DNA of 64,000 nt, taken from positions 620,001 through 684,000 of the forward strand of contig JANVFP010000025.1 of assembly GCA_027919835.1 (NCBI GenBank), written 5' to 3'. The stretch is from Lentinula raphanica. Lineage: Eukaryota; Basidiomycota; Agaricomycetes; Agaricales; Omphalotaceae. The position numbers were made by a program, and so were the translations under genes. Under the pieces are notes generated by a model. That model made no database searches. It saw nothing but the letters and a program-made list of their open reading frames with translations, and was not told where the DNA came from. Positions 38,916 through 50,468 of the stretch are shown here, piece by piece (the stretch's first letter is position 1; every line of letters starts with the position of its first letter).

Positions 38916-40238
38916 ATGCAGGCTCAGGCCAGCCAACCTCGAATACGCGAAGTATGGGCTCCAAATCTCGCAGAAGAACTACAGCTTCTTCGCCAAGCCA
39001 TCGAAACATATCCTTACATCGCGATGGTACGCCTCGAATGAGACAGTAACAATGAAAGGCCACTGAACATTGCCCATGTTATCTAGGACACCGAATTCCC
39101 TGGTGTCGTCGCACGACCAATCGGGAACTTCAAAACATCGTCTGATTATCACTACCAGACTATGCGGTGTAATGTGGATCTTTTGAAGATTATCCAAGTC
39201 GGTATTACATTGTCGGACGAGGAGGGGAGGTATCCACCGGATGGATCGACGTGGCAGTTCAACTTTCGGTTCAGCTTGAAGTGTGTGTGCTACCATCTTG
39301 ATTCGTGAACGAATTGCTCACTGTGCTTGTAGCGAAGATGTCTATGCCCCAGAATCAATAGAACTGTTACAAAAGTCCGGTATTGACTTTCAGCGTCACG
39401 AAGACATTGGGATATCGCCCAATGACTTTGCTGAGCTCATGATAACCTCGGGGCTGGTGCTCGCACCGGAGACTAGGTGGATATCGTTTCATAGGTAAAC
39501 TTCTTCGTCCTTTACACCCTCGGTGGCGCTTACGCGTTCAACAATCGCATCAGTGGATACGATTTCGGATACTTTGTGAAGCTCTTGACGGCAGAGTCAC
39601 TACCGACCACGGAAGACTCATTCTTCGAGCTCTTACGAATCTGGTTTCCCACCGTCTACGACATCAAGTTCATGATGCGAGCCACTAAAGCGATGAAAGG
39701 GGGTTTACAGGATCTCGCAGATGACCTTGGGGTACGTGACTGTTCTCATCTATGCCATTTATCCTGCTCACTTTGATATCATCGTACACAGGTCCAACGG
39801 GTCGGGATATCACATCAAGCAGGCTCGGATTCCCTCCTGACATCTTCTGCGTTCTTCAAGATGATCGAGACGTACTTCCAAGACGGGTTTGACGATGACG
39901 AATACAACGGGAAGCTGTATGGTCTTGGCAAGACGTTCACCGTCACCAATGGGTCTTTGGCGGATACCGGACGACCGGGTGCGGCAACACTTGCGGAAAG
40001 AGAGGATAGGAATCCCGCAAGGGAAATGGCCCCTCAAAATTCCCAAACACCTTCTGTCGCGATGGCGATGGCAATACCCACTATACCTTCCCAGATAGCG
40101 CCTACGACGTATGCTCCGATGGGAAATGGACCACCTTATCTAAGGACTTCACTTGTTGGGGTCGATAACTTGTTTGGAGGTGATAAGTTTATTTCCTTTT
40201 TTTCTCTTCTATCTCCATCTGTATACGGTGCACTGTAG
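38916..40238 (+). CDS. CAF1: CAF1/CNOT7 family poly(A) deadenylase of the CCR4-NOT complex
   Basis: Starts at ATG 38916-38918 (MQAQASQPRIREVWAPN). Introns interrupt it after YPYIAM, after FRFSLN, after RWISFHS and after DDLGV. The DEDDh exonuclease residues are all visible: Asp and Glu in MDTEFPG, Asp in SGYDFGYFVKLLT, the His in GISHQAGSDS and its following Asp. Conserved IQVGITLSDEEG and APETRWISFHSGYDF confirm the family. The enzyme removes mRNA poly(A) tails as part of CCR4-NOT in the cytoplasm. The C-terminus extends about 100 residues beyond the catalytic domain as a Pro/Ala/Met-rich tail ending LVGVDNLFGG and a short hydrophobic stretch; the last exon end is the least certain point. 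It follows the wax synthase gene at 200 nt. Confidence 0.93.
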
Positions 40239-40402
40239 CTTGTAGCGATTGGGCTTTCTATCTTGTAACTCGTCATCTCAACTCTGTCTCTTTTATTCAC
40301 GAAACACGAAGCATATCTGAGTAAGGAATTGATCGTGTTTACAGACTCAGTACAACCGGCTTATGCCTTATACTACAGAAAGATCGACCAATCACATTGC
40401 TT

Positions 40403-41477
40403 CTAATCTTCCTCTGCAGCTTTCTTCATTTCTTCGGTAGGAAACTTGGATAACATATCCTTGAGCTTGTCAATTGGCAAGGCAAGGAACGCAACGAGGG
40501 TTTCTGTGGGAGGCTTATTCGGGGCAGACGGGTGAGGACTGCGTAAACAAGGTTCGTATGTCGCCCGATCGAATTATGGTCAGAGGAGCTGAACATACCG
40601 AGTAGGAGCAAACTTCTTCGTCCGAGTGAAACTCATTGCGGCCTGTTGGCTACCCTCTTCTCCTAGTTTTGGCTCAAGCTGAGGAAGATCTTGGATTTCC
40701 TCACTGTCATTGTGTCGGTGAAGATGGGCCATGACCTAAATCAGGATATTTCAAAGTCACATAAGGAATTCGGAGGAGGGAGATCACGAACTCGGGTCAT
40801 TATCGCGTCATATTCGTTTGTTCCAGCAGTCAGTGATTCCAATTTATAGAGTTGTTCTTTGACTTCCTACGAATTACAGATTAAAGTGAGTCGCATACAG
40901 TCATGTCAGACGAAGGGTACTACCTGATGGTCTTCGCGATCTTGGTTTGCGAGCCTGACTCCTTCCTCTCCCATATATTTCTCCATGAGCGGATAGACCA
41001 CGATCTCTTCCCCCACAGCATGACGGGCGATCTCCCAAGTGAGTTGCCGTGCCTGTATGCGTCGAAACAAGTGCTGATCATAGCATCGGGTTCGATACTA
41101 GTTCTCGACCACGCGTTACTCACCCAGCGAGCTTGTGCGTCCAAGTCACCGGCAGCAGTCTTGTAATTCTCGTAATACTCATACATCTGAGCGACAGTCA
41201 CTAGTACCCGCAAGGCTCCAGCATGACAGGAAGACAGAGATATTACCTCTTGGTGGTCTTCCTTAATCGCATCAGTAAGAGTATTCTTCGAAGACATGTT
41301 TCTCGTTGCCTGAGTGAAGCTGAAAGTCAGAGCAAGTCTTGGTGTAATATGATGTTTGACGATGGAACGACGAAGAATTGTTGTTGTATATGAGATAGAT
41401 AAAAGGGACATACTCTGACTGATTCTTGTCTGCGTCTTTATACGAACCATTTTGGCGAACTTTACGATGAGGCTCAA
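40403..41477 (-). CDS. Hemerythrin/HHE-domain protein
   Basis: Minus-strand gene, stop at 40403-40405, converging on CAF1. Exons joined give NTLTDAIKEDHQEMYEYYENYK, then QARWARQLTWEIARHAVGEEIVVYPLMEKYMG, then DREDHQVVKEQLYKLESL. This is the fungal HHE (hemerythrin-like) helical bundle, in which His and Glu residues can bind a di-iron centre. The C-terminus is acidic and ends MKKAAEED. Two starts are possible: ATG at 41475-41477 adds about 60 residues rich in Ser, Thr, Arg and Ile that look like a mitochondrial presequence, and ATG at 41295-41297 (MSSKNTL) gives the bare domain. Its role is unknown; iron or oxygen sensing is only a family-level guess. Confidence 0.85.
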
Positions 41478-42108
41478 CTTCTATGACATGGTTTATGACC
41501 CTAAGCTGCTGTAGCCAATAGGAGAGCTTTGTTTTGTAAATGACGTCATTTTAAGTACTTACTTACATCCCCTTTGGGCGCCTATCTTTTGTCAAGCTTG
41601 CCCTCCGACTCCCGAGTCCATGACCTCTCGCCTCTGACTGACAGTCTCAAAGAAATCTTTCCTCATTGTCACTACATGCTCAAAACATACACTCTCTTCT
41701 GGTGGTATAAACGAGGATGTCAATGTTTTATAACTTGGGATTTTCTGGAATCTGGAATTGGTACGTCTTCTTTCATATACCTTCCTCTCGTGTTTTTTTT
41801 CATATACAATGCCACAGAGCATCCTGAATTAGGATATATCCAAGCTATACACTAGTCTAAGCTTGTCCATAAACTGGGTCTTTGGCATTGCCTATCACAC
41901 GGCATAGAAGGGTTTAGAAAACGTTCATTCGTCGCTCTCAGAAGACCGAGCTCCCTTTGTACCGACAACGCCGAAAGATCGCTGGTCAATGTGGCCTTCG
42001 ACGCTCCTTTTCGTCGTCACTATGGTGAATCTCCATTCAGCTCATAGACTTCCCAGATATAGTTGTCCTTATATTTGATGCGACCGACGTGGACCTCATT
42101 GTCCAACG
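41478..42108. other. Divergent intergenic region
   Basis: About 630 nt between the HHE gene and the F-box remnant. No motif or repeat was recognised. Confidence 0.35.
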
Positions 42109-43818
42109 ATGGCTGGCCACTGCTGCTGCTCATCGTCGGTATATAAGAGCTCGCGTCCGGGAAAAATGGCCAACTTCAAACCTCCTACTGATTCCTTTTG
42201 TGAGTCTTCTTCCCCGTTTTGTGAAATCCTGATGTTGAATCCCTTTAATCAGACTGCACTGTTCTTGCCATCTTACACCTGCCCGCAAATGCCCTCAATC
42301 TTTGCCACTTATCTTACTATCACTTCCATGCCAAACGAGATCCAACTCGAAATTCTTTGTGCTGCGCATGAAGCCGGAAATGACATTCGTCCTTTATCCC
42401 AAGTCTGCAGACTTTGGCGGGAGATATCTGTGAAGACGTCGACGTTTTGGACCGACATCGATATCAATGTTCTCTTAATGAACTGGAAAGCAGCGATTAA
42501 AGCCTACGCTAATCTTTCCTGTATGGAAATGTATCGCGAGCTCCTTCCATGGCCGAACCCACTTCTTGAGCGTTCAGGCTCACGGCCAATCGTTGTCAAA
42601 CTCCGGTTGTTTTTCGGCGAAAACACACTCTTTTGTGCACACTGTCAGCCTATGTACACTACTCTCATACTTCAACTTCTGGTTCCACATGCGCCGCGTT
42701 TCAAGAGTTTCAAGGTCGTAGCGGATGCTTGGGAGCCCTTACGAGACTTATCAGCAGCCCTTTTCGATAGGCGCCTGCCAATGCTGGAATCCTGGGACGC
42801 TACCCTCGATACTTCCGTATCACTAGGGTTCTGACCCAATCCAATGTTCCGACGCTTTCAGACGCTGCAGTGCTTCAGTATTCGTTGGGCATTGATCCTT
42901 CATACGACGTCGGCTTCGGATTGTACCCCAAACTTGTCCATCTCTCTGTACGCGGCATTATATATCGCTGGGAAAGATTTTCGCCTCGCTCCCTTGTCAC
43001 CTTCGAATTGAGTAGTCTCCCACTAGACTCTCGCCCTACAATGAAGCACTCGGGATGATCCTGCTCAACAGTCAGGAAACATTGAAGGAATTAACGCTTT
43101 CCGCCGCTGCACCTCGGCACTCGATTACGCCAACCTCCGACAACACCACGATTACACTTCCCAAACTTGAAAAGCTTCGCATAGGGATCACGTTTTCCGT
43201 GACCGGTGCCTTACTCCCCGAGTTCCTTGAAGTCCCGGCCTTACGTTCTTTGGATATCCATGACATGACACACGATCACCCGAGAACAACGGCTACACGT
43301 CAAGCTCCCTTGAGGAACACATCGAATATGGTCTTATTCTACACTCGAATCCTCGAAAGCTGGCCATTGCAGCAGCTGACGCATCTCAAGCTTCAAAGGC
43401 TTCAATTGCCTGGTGAACTCAGTCTGACCAATCTTGGACACCTTTACAAGGATTTCAAAGCAGGCCAACCACCATCTCGAACTCAACCGCTTTTCAATAC
43501 ACTGTTCCTGCGCTGTCAATCACTCGAGCGCGTCTTCACCTGGTCGACCCAGGTATGCACACGCTCATGTCTCTAGCAATTCCTGTTGTGCCTGAAGGCA
43601 AACAACTTGGTGTCCTTCCTTGCTACCATCTGGACTGTCTTCATATATCAACGAGCAACCTATCGAGCCTTAGTCTGTTTCTGACAGTAATCAAACGCTA
43701 CACGGAAACTGGCTTTTCTTCCCGTCTCAGGCCTCGTTCCATACCGACCATTTTGCTGGACGTTCCGCCTGCGTGGGGAGCTGATTTAGCATCAGTTGCT
43801 TCGCGTAGAGTTTGTTAG
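42109..43818 (+). pseudogene. F-box/LRR-type protein gene with several frame breaks
   Basis: The first part reads as a typical agaricomycete F-box-like domain: MPNEIQLEILCAAHEAG, then PLSQVCRLWREI and TFWTDIDI. Leucine-rich text follows but changes frame three times: near 42790-42830 (to VLTQSNVPTLSDAAVLQYSLG), near 43015-43040 (to NEALGMILLNSQETLKEL), and near 43555 (to MHTLMSLAIPVVPEGKQLG). None of these changes is explained by an intron of normal length with good splice sites. The pieces are in order and continuous in meaning, so they come from one ancestral gene ending near 43818. F-box proteins recruit substrates to SCF ubiquitin ligases, and this family is large and fast-decaying in agaricomycetes. 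It could be a recent pseudogene, or an intact gene with consensus errors. Confidence 0.7.
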
Positions 43819-46363
43819 AGGATCTTGAACGGCGAGGGTTATTTTAAGTTGACACGGGTCGAGTTGTGAATCTGTTGGATGGTTGAATAGTTGCTCGTTG
43901 TGGTTGGTGTTGGAATTAGGGGGTATGTTTGAACAATGAGCGAAGTGGTTTGAATTACGAGGAGTTTGCGGTTGGCTAAAGGCTAGGGCAATGTCTGGCC
44001 GACGCATGCCCTTGCCATTGTATTATACATCTTCAGTATATATGCTATGTACAATTTATTACAGGACCAGAATGTCATATTCTAGTTGCTCCTGAAAAGT
44101 CCCGTCCATCTTCCAGCTAACGAGTTGCAGGCTACAGCGACTTACTGAACAGATATTCCAACAGTTGGGGACCAAAGACAGGCGGTCTTGAGTAGGGTGG
44201 TCATTACTTAGTCCATTCCATATACTCACTGGGAGCCAAATGCATATGAACCAAGCCTTGATCTGAACAAGAGTGAACAATTGTCAATATTGTACTACGA
44301 AAATAATATACGCGCGTAAAGTTGGCTCAAGGTTGGATCTCATAGGATAGACGCGCAGAGCCATATATGTAATTGGATAAGCGCCGATCAACGTAGAACG
44401 CCTCGCTGAACCACAACTGAACCAGGTACTGTCACTTCAACCACATCTTCCAACACCAACTCTCTCCCCATGGATCTTGGCTTGATTTCTGATACCAAGA
44501 TGGAAATAGGAGAGAGCATGCAAGAAGCAGCAAGCGAAACTCATCAAAGTAGATAACTCGGATTGATTGAGCCGTGCTGGCGACTAGTGGCGACTGTAGA
44601 CTCTGGAATCAGCTCGCTAATGTCAATCTTTACAAAACGCGTCAAATGAGAAAAGAAGAGGTAAGTACAAAGTCCGTGTTCAACATCTTCCGAAGAAAGC
44701 AACGAGAAGGACGCTGTTCCTGCCTAGTACTCACGAGACGGAAGGCTCTGGCAGACTCCATCTACATCGGGAATTGGGGAAAGCTGGATGTAGACGAGTC
44801 TGATATTTCTGCTGGATCAAAGGGAAAGAATTGGAACTGTGTTTCCTAACTTTTCTTATCACAATAGAATGAGGAGGCTAAAGACACGGTGAATCTTAAG
44901 TATGCGGCGAACTTTGCTGTCCATTAGAAATAAGTACTAAGAGTACGCGTTTCTGTTTCGATCTACATATGTTTTTTGTGCTTCAAAGCTCGTACAAACA
45001 GCCGATCTCGCAGGTCAGATAGTCACCAGAGTATGCGGTAATGAGGGAAGAAGGAAGGCTTGCTCAAGCAGTGAGATTCTCCCTGAGTATTGTCTTGAGA
45101 GCCTCGCCGTTTAAATGCCATCTGGTCCTCCAGGCTCCAGCCGCAACGCCCATCGTAATTCAGGCTGAGGCTCGTTGCCGATGTAGCTGGTCTTGGCAAT
45201 CGCCGGTACGCCTTTGGTAGCTATAAGGGAGAGGTAATCTGTCAGCAAGGGGTAATAAAACAACGGAATGGATGGTGGCACAGCTTGGTAGTACTGGCGG
45301 CAGCGTGGAGCTATGGCAGCTAGCAAGCTCCAAGTCCGTGAGTCGCTCGACAGGTTCAAGAGGGTCCTTCGCAGTCATCTATCGCAAGAGCACAAGCGCC
45401 TTTTACAAGAAATATCTCATGAAAGCTCGAAACTTGTTCTCGTGGCGATACAGACTACGAGTGACCCTGTCTAGCCTTGAGCTCTCTCCCAGGACACCGA
45501 GTCCAAGGTTGGGGTCTTTGGACGACCTTCCTATGCCGACCTAATGCTGGATTTATGGACTTGATAAAATACGCTCGAGCTCGAGTATTTATACGGTTCA
45601 TGCAACCGAGTCAGTGTTAGCGGCGCAGCATTCTGAAAAGATGTCCATCGGATGGACTCCATCCTGAAGGCATCCTGAGTCCTGACTGACAAAGCTCCCA
45701 AGCAGCATCAGTCATCGATTGGATCGGGGCGGAACGTTCAAGGGAGCCTCTGGACCTGCATCGCACGCATGCACGTCGACGGCTAGACCGTATCGCACGA
45801 ATCATTAAACCCCTTTCGTCAACCACTTCATAGGTTGGGGTTCAGGGCTCTTTGACGTGTGTTTTACTTGTTTGGCACGTTGCGCGAACACAGATTCAAG
45901 TTTTACCCAGAAAATTCCAATACATATTTTCTCCAGAGATAATACTAATTCTTGGGATTTGCACGATATGTACTGAATTTCCTGCTATATCAGGGTCATT
46001 GGTTCCTTGGCAGAAAATCTTATTGACGTCCAGTTATCGTGATAGAGGGTATCAACAAGCAACGGCCTCTAACATGATTTCTTGGGAATGAAAAAAATGG
46101 CCATATGCTCTTTCAACATCTCGTTGCGACTCGATGCATTGGATGGAAGAGAAGTATGTATAGAGCCCATGAGAAATACCTAGACTACATGTATCATCAA
46201 TTTTCAAATATCATGCTCAAAGCTCGTTGAAGCTTGAACCCCGTCGCTTCTCGTCAGTATTCTGATGCAACATTCAGAAAAATCAGACTCCGCAATTGTC
46301 TAAGGGTACCGTTCCCGCATCTCATCTTACGTGCGAATAGTATACTACTATACATTGCGCACT
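43819..46363. other. Gene-poor interval
   Basis: About 2.5 kb with small unconvincing frames on both strands (for example 44574-44849 plus, 45111-45378 minus). None shows a domain. It lies between the broken F-box gene and the decayed BZZ1 copy, and is probably degenerate or regulatory DNA. Confidence 0.4.
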
Positions 46364-48781
46364 CATAACCCCGTGTAAGTACTAAAAATCGTGCAAAGGA
46401 AATTGCAGTGTGCACGACTGCAAGTCTGCACGATCTCTCTCCATGAGAAATTAGACACAGATGGAGGAGGCGACCGACCGAGGAGATTCAGGAGAAAGAA
46501 AGCTTAGTCATTCATTCTGGAAAGAGGGGAGGCTGAGGGCTCGCAGGCTGGGCATAGCATGGCATAGCATGTAACCAGCTTGTACTATCGGTGCGTGGTA
46601 CAGACTAACTCGACCTAGAGGTGATGCTCAGTGCGCTCGATACGAAAAACGTTTCAAGACGGGGTGACATACATAATTAGTAGGAAAAATGTCTTTTCGT
46701 CCAGACGAGTTCATTCCTGTGTCAGATGAATGGTCGAAAAACCAGGGTTAAGAGTCAAGACAGTTTTGCTGAAGGTCATTATGTTTCATTCACCTTCTCA
46801 CCAGCCTTCTCCGTAAAACTGACCACCCGATGGCCCACTAGATAGTCCAATCAACTTTCCATCCTCCAAGCCCAACTCGTCAGAGCCTTGCGCTTCATAT
46901 GCGTAGATAGCTTTTCACTGAGAGTTTGGAACATTTGTGGGGCAACAAAAACAGCAAACGCCCCTCCTGGCGATCAGAACTTATCTGGAAGGAATAGAAA
47001 AAGAGAAAGGGAAAGAAAACGCTCGATCGCGCTTTCGATTCACCATATTGACCAGATCCTCTTTCATTTCAATTCGAAGCTTGCCCGGTTCCATTCTCCA
47101 GACTGAGATATGAAGCGGGGACAAACCCATCGCCACTGCCATTGCCCTTACTGACCTTGACCCATCCGGAGCCGTCATCGTGTTCGATGACAGTGACAGT
47201 GGATCCCTCTGATTGGAACACAAGTTCGACTGAGTAGTCCGATCTTGAATAGGGAGATGAATCTCAAAGAAGAGCTCACCGTAGACAGATAATTCAAAGT
47301 CGGAAGTAGCATTGAAATCGAACAAGACCTTCGCCGTCGTGTAGGATTCTGATCCTTCAACTTCTTCTTCTGAATCTTTGGGGACGGAACGTACGAACGA
47401 TGACGCAGTTGGTGTAGCTCCTTCCGTTGACACTGTTCACACCACACCAGCCACACCCCCGTGGTGAAATGAGGAAATGAGTAAGTAAGCATACTAGTAA
47501 TGACGGACAGGTCGTTCTTACAGGTAGCGGGGGCACTCAGTCGACTGGCACGGGTACTTGACGTTGACAGACGAGAAGAATGGCGACTGACTCCGACTCC
47601 CCCTCGCTGACAGTCCGCCGGAACCTATGGAGCCCAACAACGTTATAGTTTCCACTCGCGAAGAGTCGCAAATCCACCTTGATTTCACACTTGAACGTCG
47701 ATCTGGGGCGTCTAAGCAGACTTATAAGCACCGGGGTGTTAGTCGGAAGCTGCAATCACGCCTTAAGTACTTGATTGACAGTAGCCACACGTAGTAGGGC
47801 TCGAGAAAGATGAACTCTTAAAATTGTGGGGCTGTTGGACACCCTCGTCCTCTATGTAGGTAGGAGGGGATGTGTAGTAAAATCGTTCGTCATTCGGTTT
47901 TGGGGGGACGGAACAAATCGTATAGTAGGGAAATAAGTAGCCTCACCTCCGATGACACTGACGATAGTATCGATTTCGGCGTTGAGCACACACTCCGAGG
48001 TTCTATACAACGTCATATTATGATCGGTTTCTAGATATTTCTGGGTCGAAAACAGATCGAAAACCACATATCAGCAAGGGGATACGTGTGATGTTTGATA
48101 TATCACTTCACATCAAAGTTGGGACCCACATCCGATATATCCTCGACATTCCCCAGGAAATGATCACCTTCATAAGCTACAGCGAGTTTTCCCAACTGGT
48201 CATATTCTCGTTCTGATTGGACATGTTATCTCAGGAATCAGGAGGGAGATATGACGGAAGGTGTGTTCGAGAAACCGTGGAACGTACGTTTGCTGTCTAT
48301 CACTGGGATGAGCTCCTGCAACTTGTCGCGGCTTCGTCAGAGTCGGTTCTGTAAGACGGTCTTGGGGTCTGGCTCCATACATATTTCGTCCTCTGTGTAC
48401 ATACATACATCATCATCATCATACAATCAACGCTCAGTGATGAGGAATAAAAAACTAACCGTATTATAAAAAGTACATAGCACAAGGCTCATACTTCCAA
48501 TCAATAGGAGGGGCTGAATGGTCGGACATTGTATTCAATGTACCGCTCTTCATGCTTCGAAGGAGCAATCTCATTGAGCTTTGCTTCGTTTCCCACCAAC
48601 CGATTCTTCAAGACGTCTAGGTTGGTAATTCGTAACGCCTGTGCTCGGAGAAGGATTTTCGGTTCACCAGACGCGTCTGGAGCATCTCTGGTAGTGAGAG
48701 TAAGAAGACATGGCATGTCATGGTGTCCTTGTGTCACGGTATCAAAGCGTCAGCAAAAGCCATATAAGGGACTAGAAAGGC
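46364..48781 (-). pseudogene. Decayed, 5'-truncated tandem copy of the BZZ1 3' half
   Basis: Direct repeat of 50574-53105, aligned by eye over most of its length. It starts at the shared CTCATAACCCCGTGTAAG (46364 and 50574). On the minus strand it retains F-BAR C-terminal text (LDVLKNRLVGNEAKLNEIAPSK), half a C1 domain (NFKSSSFSSPTTCGYC), and SH3 text (YTTAKVLFDFNATSDFEL). Lesions relative to the intact copy are: a frameshift after RLVN; loss of about 47 nt from the C1 core; one extra A in the second SH3 (the T run at 46912-46915); and loss of the terminal TGA at the position matching 50845. It has no N-terminal F-BAR exons. The remaining piece of this copy is at 50469-50573, split off by an insertion. 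Confidence 0.85.
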
Positions 48782-49003
48782 CGCCTTTGGGCGGATGAGC
48801 CCTTGCTTGCAGCTTGAGGATGTGATAGAGTTTGAGCGGGGTTGTTGTGAGTGTGAACGCAATGGCACCAGTTAGTCTCGAGAGAGGATGAAGTCGTGGT
48901 GAAGGTACTTATCTTATCTCTTGATCAGTCAGCACTATAGCCTATAGCGCTGAGCGCTTACCATTTGTTTGTTCCCGATGTTTACGGAAAGCAATGGGCG
49001 CTT

Positions 49004-49012
49004 TGAATTAAG

Positions 49013-49015
<3 letters not shown>
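49004..49015. repeat. Left target-site duplication of the LINE
   Basis: TGAATTAAGGAG, repeated exactly at 49794-49805 on the other side of the LINE fragment. The pair flanks the poly(T) end and the truncated coding end. Confidence 0.8.

Positions 49016-49053
<38 letters not shown>
49016..49053 (-). repeat. Poly(A) tail of the LINE
   Basis: 38 consecutive T on the plus strand. The exact length is likely unreliable, as homopolymers of this size are often miscounted. Confidence 0.9.
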
Positions 49054-49793
49054 CTCTCTGATAATAACCGCTAGCAAGTAAGACTATGTACTAAGGCGCG
49101 GGGAGCTACAAACCAGCTCCGTCCTACGATATATGTTATGTGCTATGTATGTCTGTATGTAATGTGAAGCTTTTGGTCCTTTGTTTGGTATGAAGTATGT
49201 GTCCATAGATGTGTGCGTAATTCGGCCTTGCAGCCTGGAAAATAAAGGGGGGGAAATTCTCTACTTTGCTTCCACACTCTGTCCCTCCAACTGTGAGGAT
49301 GGGTATCAGGGCAAAACCAAGCCCACTTTCAGGCGTACCCGCACTGTGGCCTCGTGGCTCTTGCTGGACTTGGGCGGTGACTCCGGTGTTCCCCTACACC
49401 GATGACACCAAATCCCACGCGACGGAGCTGCGAGCTCATCGTACCAATACCCGGGAGTTTGTGTGTAAGCGTTCTATATGTATGTAAACAGTGTGTTTTG
49501 GCTTCGGCATTTTACCTTTCAGTGTTACGTGTTCTCGCCTTGTCCGACTTCTTCATCAGAGTCTACGATTTCTTCTCGCCAGTCCGCCTCCGCGGTTTCT
49601 TGTTCGTCATTCTCTCCGTTCAGCCAATCTTCCACCTCGTCGTGTATCCCCCGTGGTCGATACTCAGGGCCTTCCGGAGGTTCTCTGTGCTTTCCTGTCC
49701 GGGTGAATGCCCCGGATAGCTCTAGGAACTCACTCAGGGCTTCCACTCCTTCAGATGTTCCTAGTATGTCTGCTAGGATGACATCCGGAGATG
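49016..49793 (-). mobile_element. 5'-truncated non-LTR retrotransposon (LINE) with poly(A) tail
   Basis: Read on the minus strand, the 778-nt element starts abruptly inside an open frame (SPDVILADILGTSEGVEALSEF, LELSGAFTRTGK) that resembles the extreme C-terminus of Tad-like LINE ORF2 after its RNase H domain. It then has an acidic tail and a stop at 49525. About 470 nt of 3' UTR follow. It ends in an uninterrupted run of 38 A (T on the plus strand, 49016-49053). A perfect 12-bp target-site duplication flanks it. This is the expected product of target-primed reverse transcription that stopped early, so the copy cannot move by itself. The long pure poly(A) suggests a young insertion. Confidence 0.8.
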
Positions 49794-49805
49794 TGAATTA
49801 AGGAG
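49794..49805. repeat. Right target-site duplication of the LINE
   Basis: TGAATTAAGGAG, identical to 49004-49015. It overlaps the first bases of the hAT-like element's own target-site copy, so the LINE entered at the edge of that element. Confidence 0.8.
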
Positions 49806-49808
49806 TGC

Positions 49809-50394
49809 CAGAGCTTTCACACCAGCGAAAACGGAGCAAAGTAGAGGTAGAGATAGAGTAGAGGTGGAGCTCTAAGTAGAGAAGTTACAAGGAGCGGTGT
49901 TAGCCTAGTCTAGGAGCAACACCTCTACTTTCTGAGTTCAAAACAGCGCTCGCCACAGTGCCACATTTCGGCCACCACCGGCATTATCATTTACTTGCGC
50001 CGCTCGGCAGCGGGTCTCCCGAACGTCTCAACACTACAGGCTGTACTCGCATTCAAGAACATGCATTTGGTCCCACCATCTGTTAGAGACCCTTCCAAGA
50101 ACTTCAAAACCACTAGCTATCTTTGACTGGTAAATGAGATGTATATAGATTTTGGCGGGTCCGCAATTCGGCATAGTCCCGGTGATTCCGGCGGTGGCGT
50201 CAGCTCGGCATCTGTTCTACTTTCTACTTCGGCATCTGTTGACTCCGGTTGATTCGGTTTAAGGTGGAACTCTACTTTTGAAAGCCATCCTAAAAGTAGA
50301 GAGGTGACCTCTACTTCCAAGTTCATATCTACCTCTACCTCTACTCTACCTCTACTCTACTTTCACTCCAGTTGTCGCTGGTGTGAATGTCCTC
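49809..50394. mobile_element. hAT-like non-autonomous DNA element (MITE) with terminal inverted repeats
   Basis: A 586-nt segment with imperfect terminal inverted repeats of about 50-55 bp. The left end reads CAGAGCTTTCACACCAGCGA and continues into AAAGTAGAGGTAGAG. The complement of the right end reads GAGGACATTCACACCAGCGA and continues into AAAGTAGAGTAGAGG. It is flanked by AGGAGTGC (49801-49808) and AGGAGTGG (50395-50402), an 8-bp target-site duplication with one mismatch, as in hAT elements. Inside are more inverted AGTAGAGG/CCTCTACT pairs and no transposase frame, so movement would depend on a transposase elsewhere. Confidence 0.7.
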
Positions 50395-50412
50395 AGGAGT
50401 GGAAAGCCGTTG

Positions 50413-50448
50413 CAAACAAGGGAACAAACAAGGGAACAAACAAGGGAA
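50413..50448. repeat. 12-bp minisatellite, three exact units
   Basis: CAAACAAGGGAA repeated three times without change, just outside the right target-site copy of the hAT-like element. Confidence 0.9.
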
Positions 50449-50468
50449 TAACTTGGAAAGAACTTGGG

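Larger units (their letters stand above)
48782..50468. repeat. Inserted segment splitting the decayed BZZ1 copy
   Basis: Text matching the BZZ1 F-BAR region stops near 48781 (AGAAAGGCCG) and resumes near 50469 (GGCGTCAACGATTG), matching contiguous sequence around 53150-53160 in the intact copy. The 1.69 kb between is therefore inserted DNA. It contains a LINE fragment, a hAT-like element and a 12-bp minisatellite. About 290 nt at the two ends (48782-49003 and 50403-50468) belong to neither named element. Those ends share a weak inverted match (GCCCTTGCTTGCAGC with GTTGCAAACAAGGGA), so an older element may have landed first. Confidence 0.65.

Noticed and set aside
44574..45544. Small frames in the 43.8-46.4 kb interval
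   Set aside because: None shows a domain, and the region has no matching copy in the window.
50413..50448. Three short direct repeats considered as a CRISPR or regulatory array
   Set aside because: The units are contiguous without spacers and the genome is fungal; it is a minisatellite.
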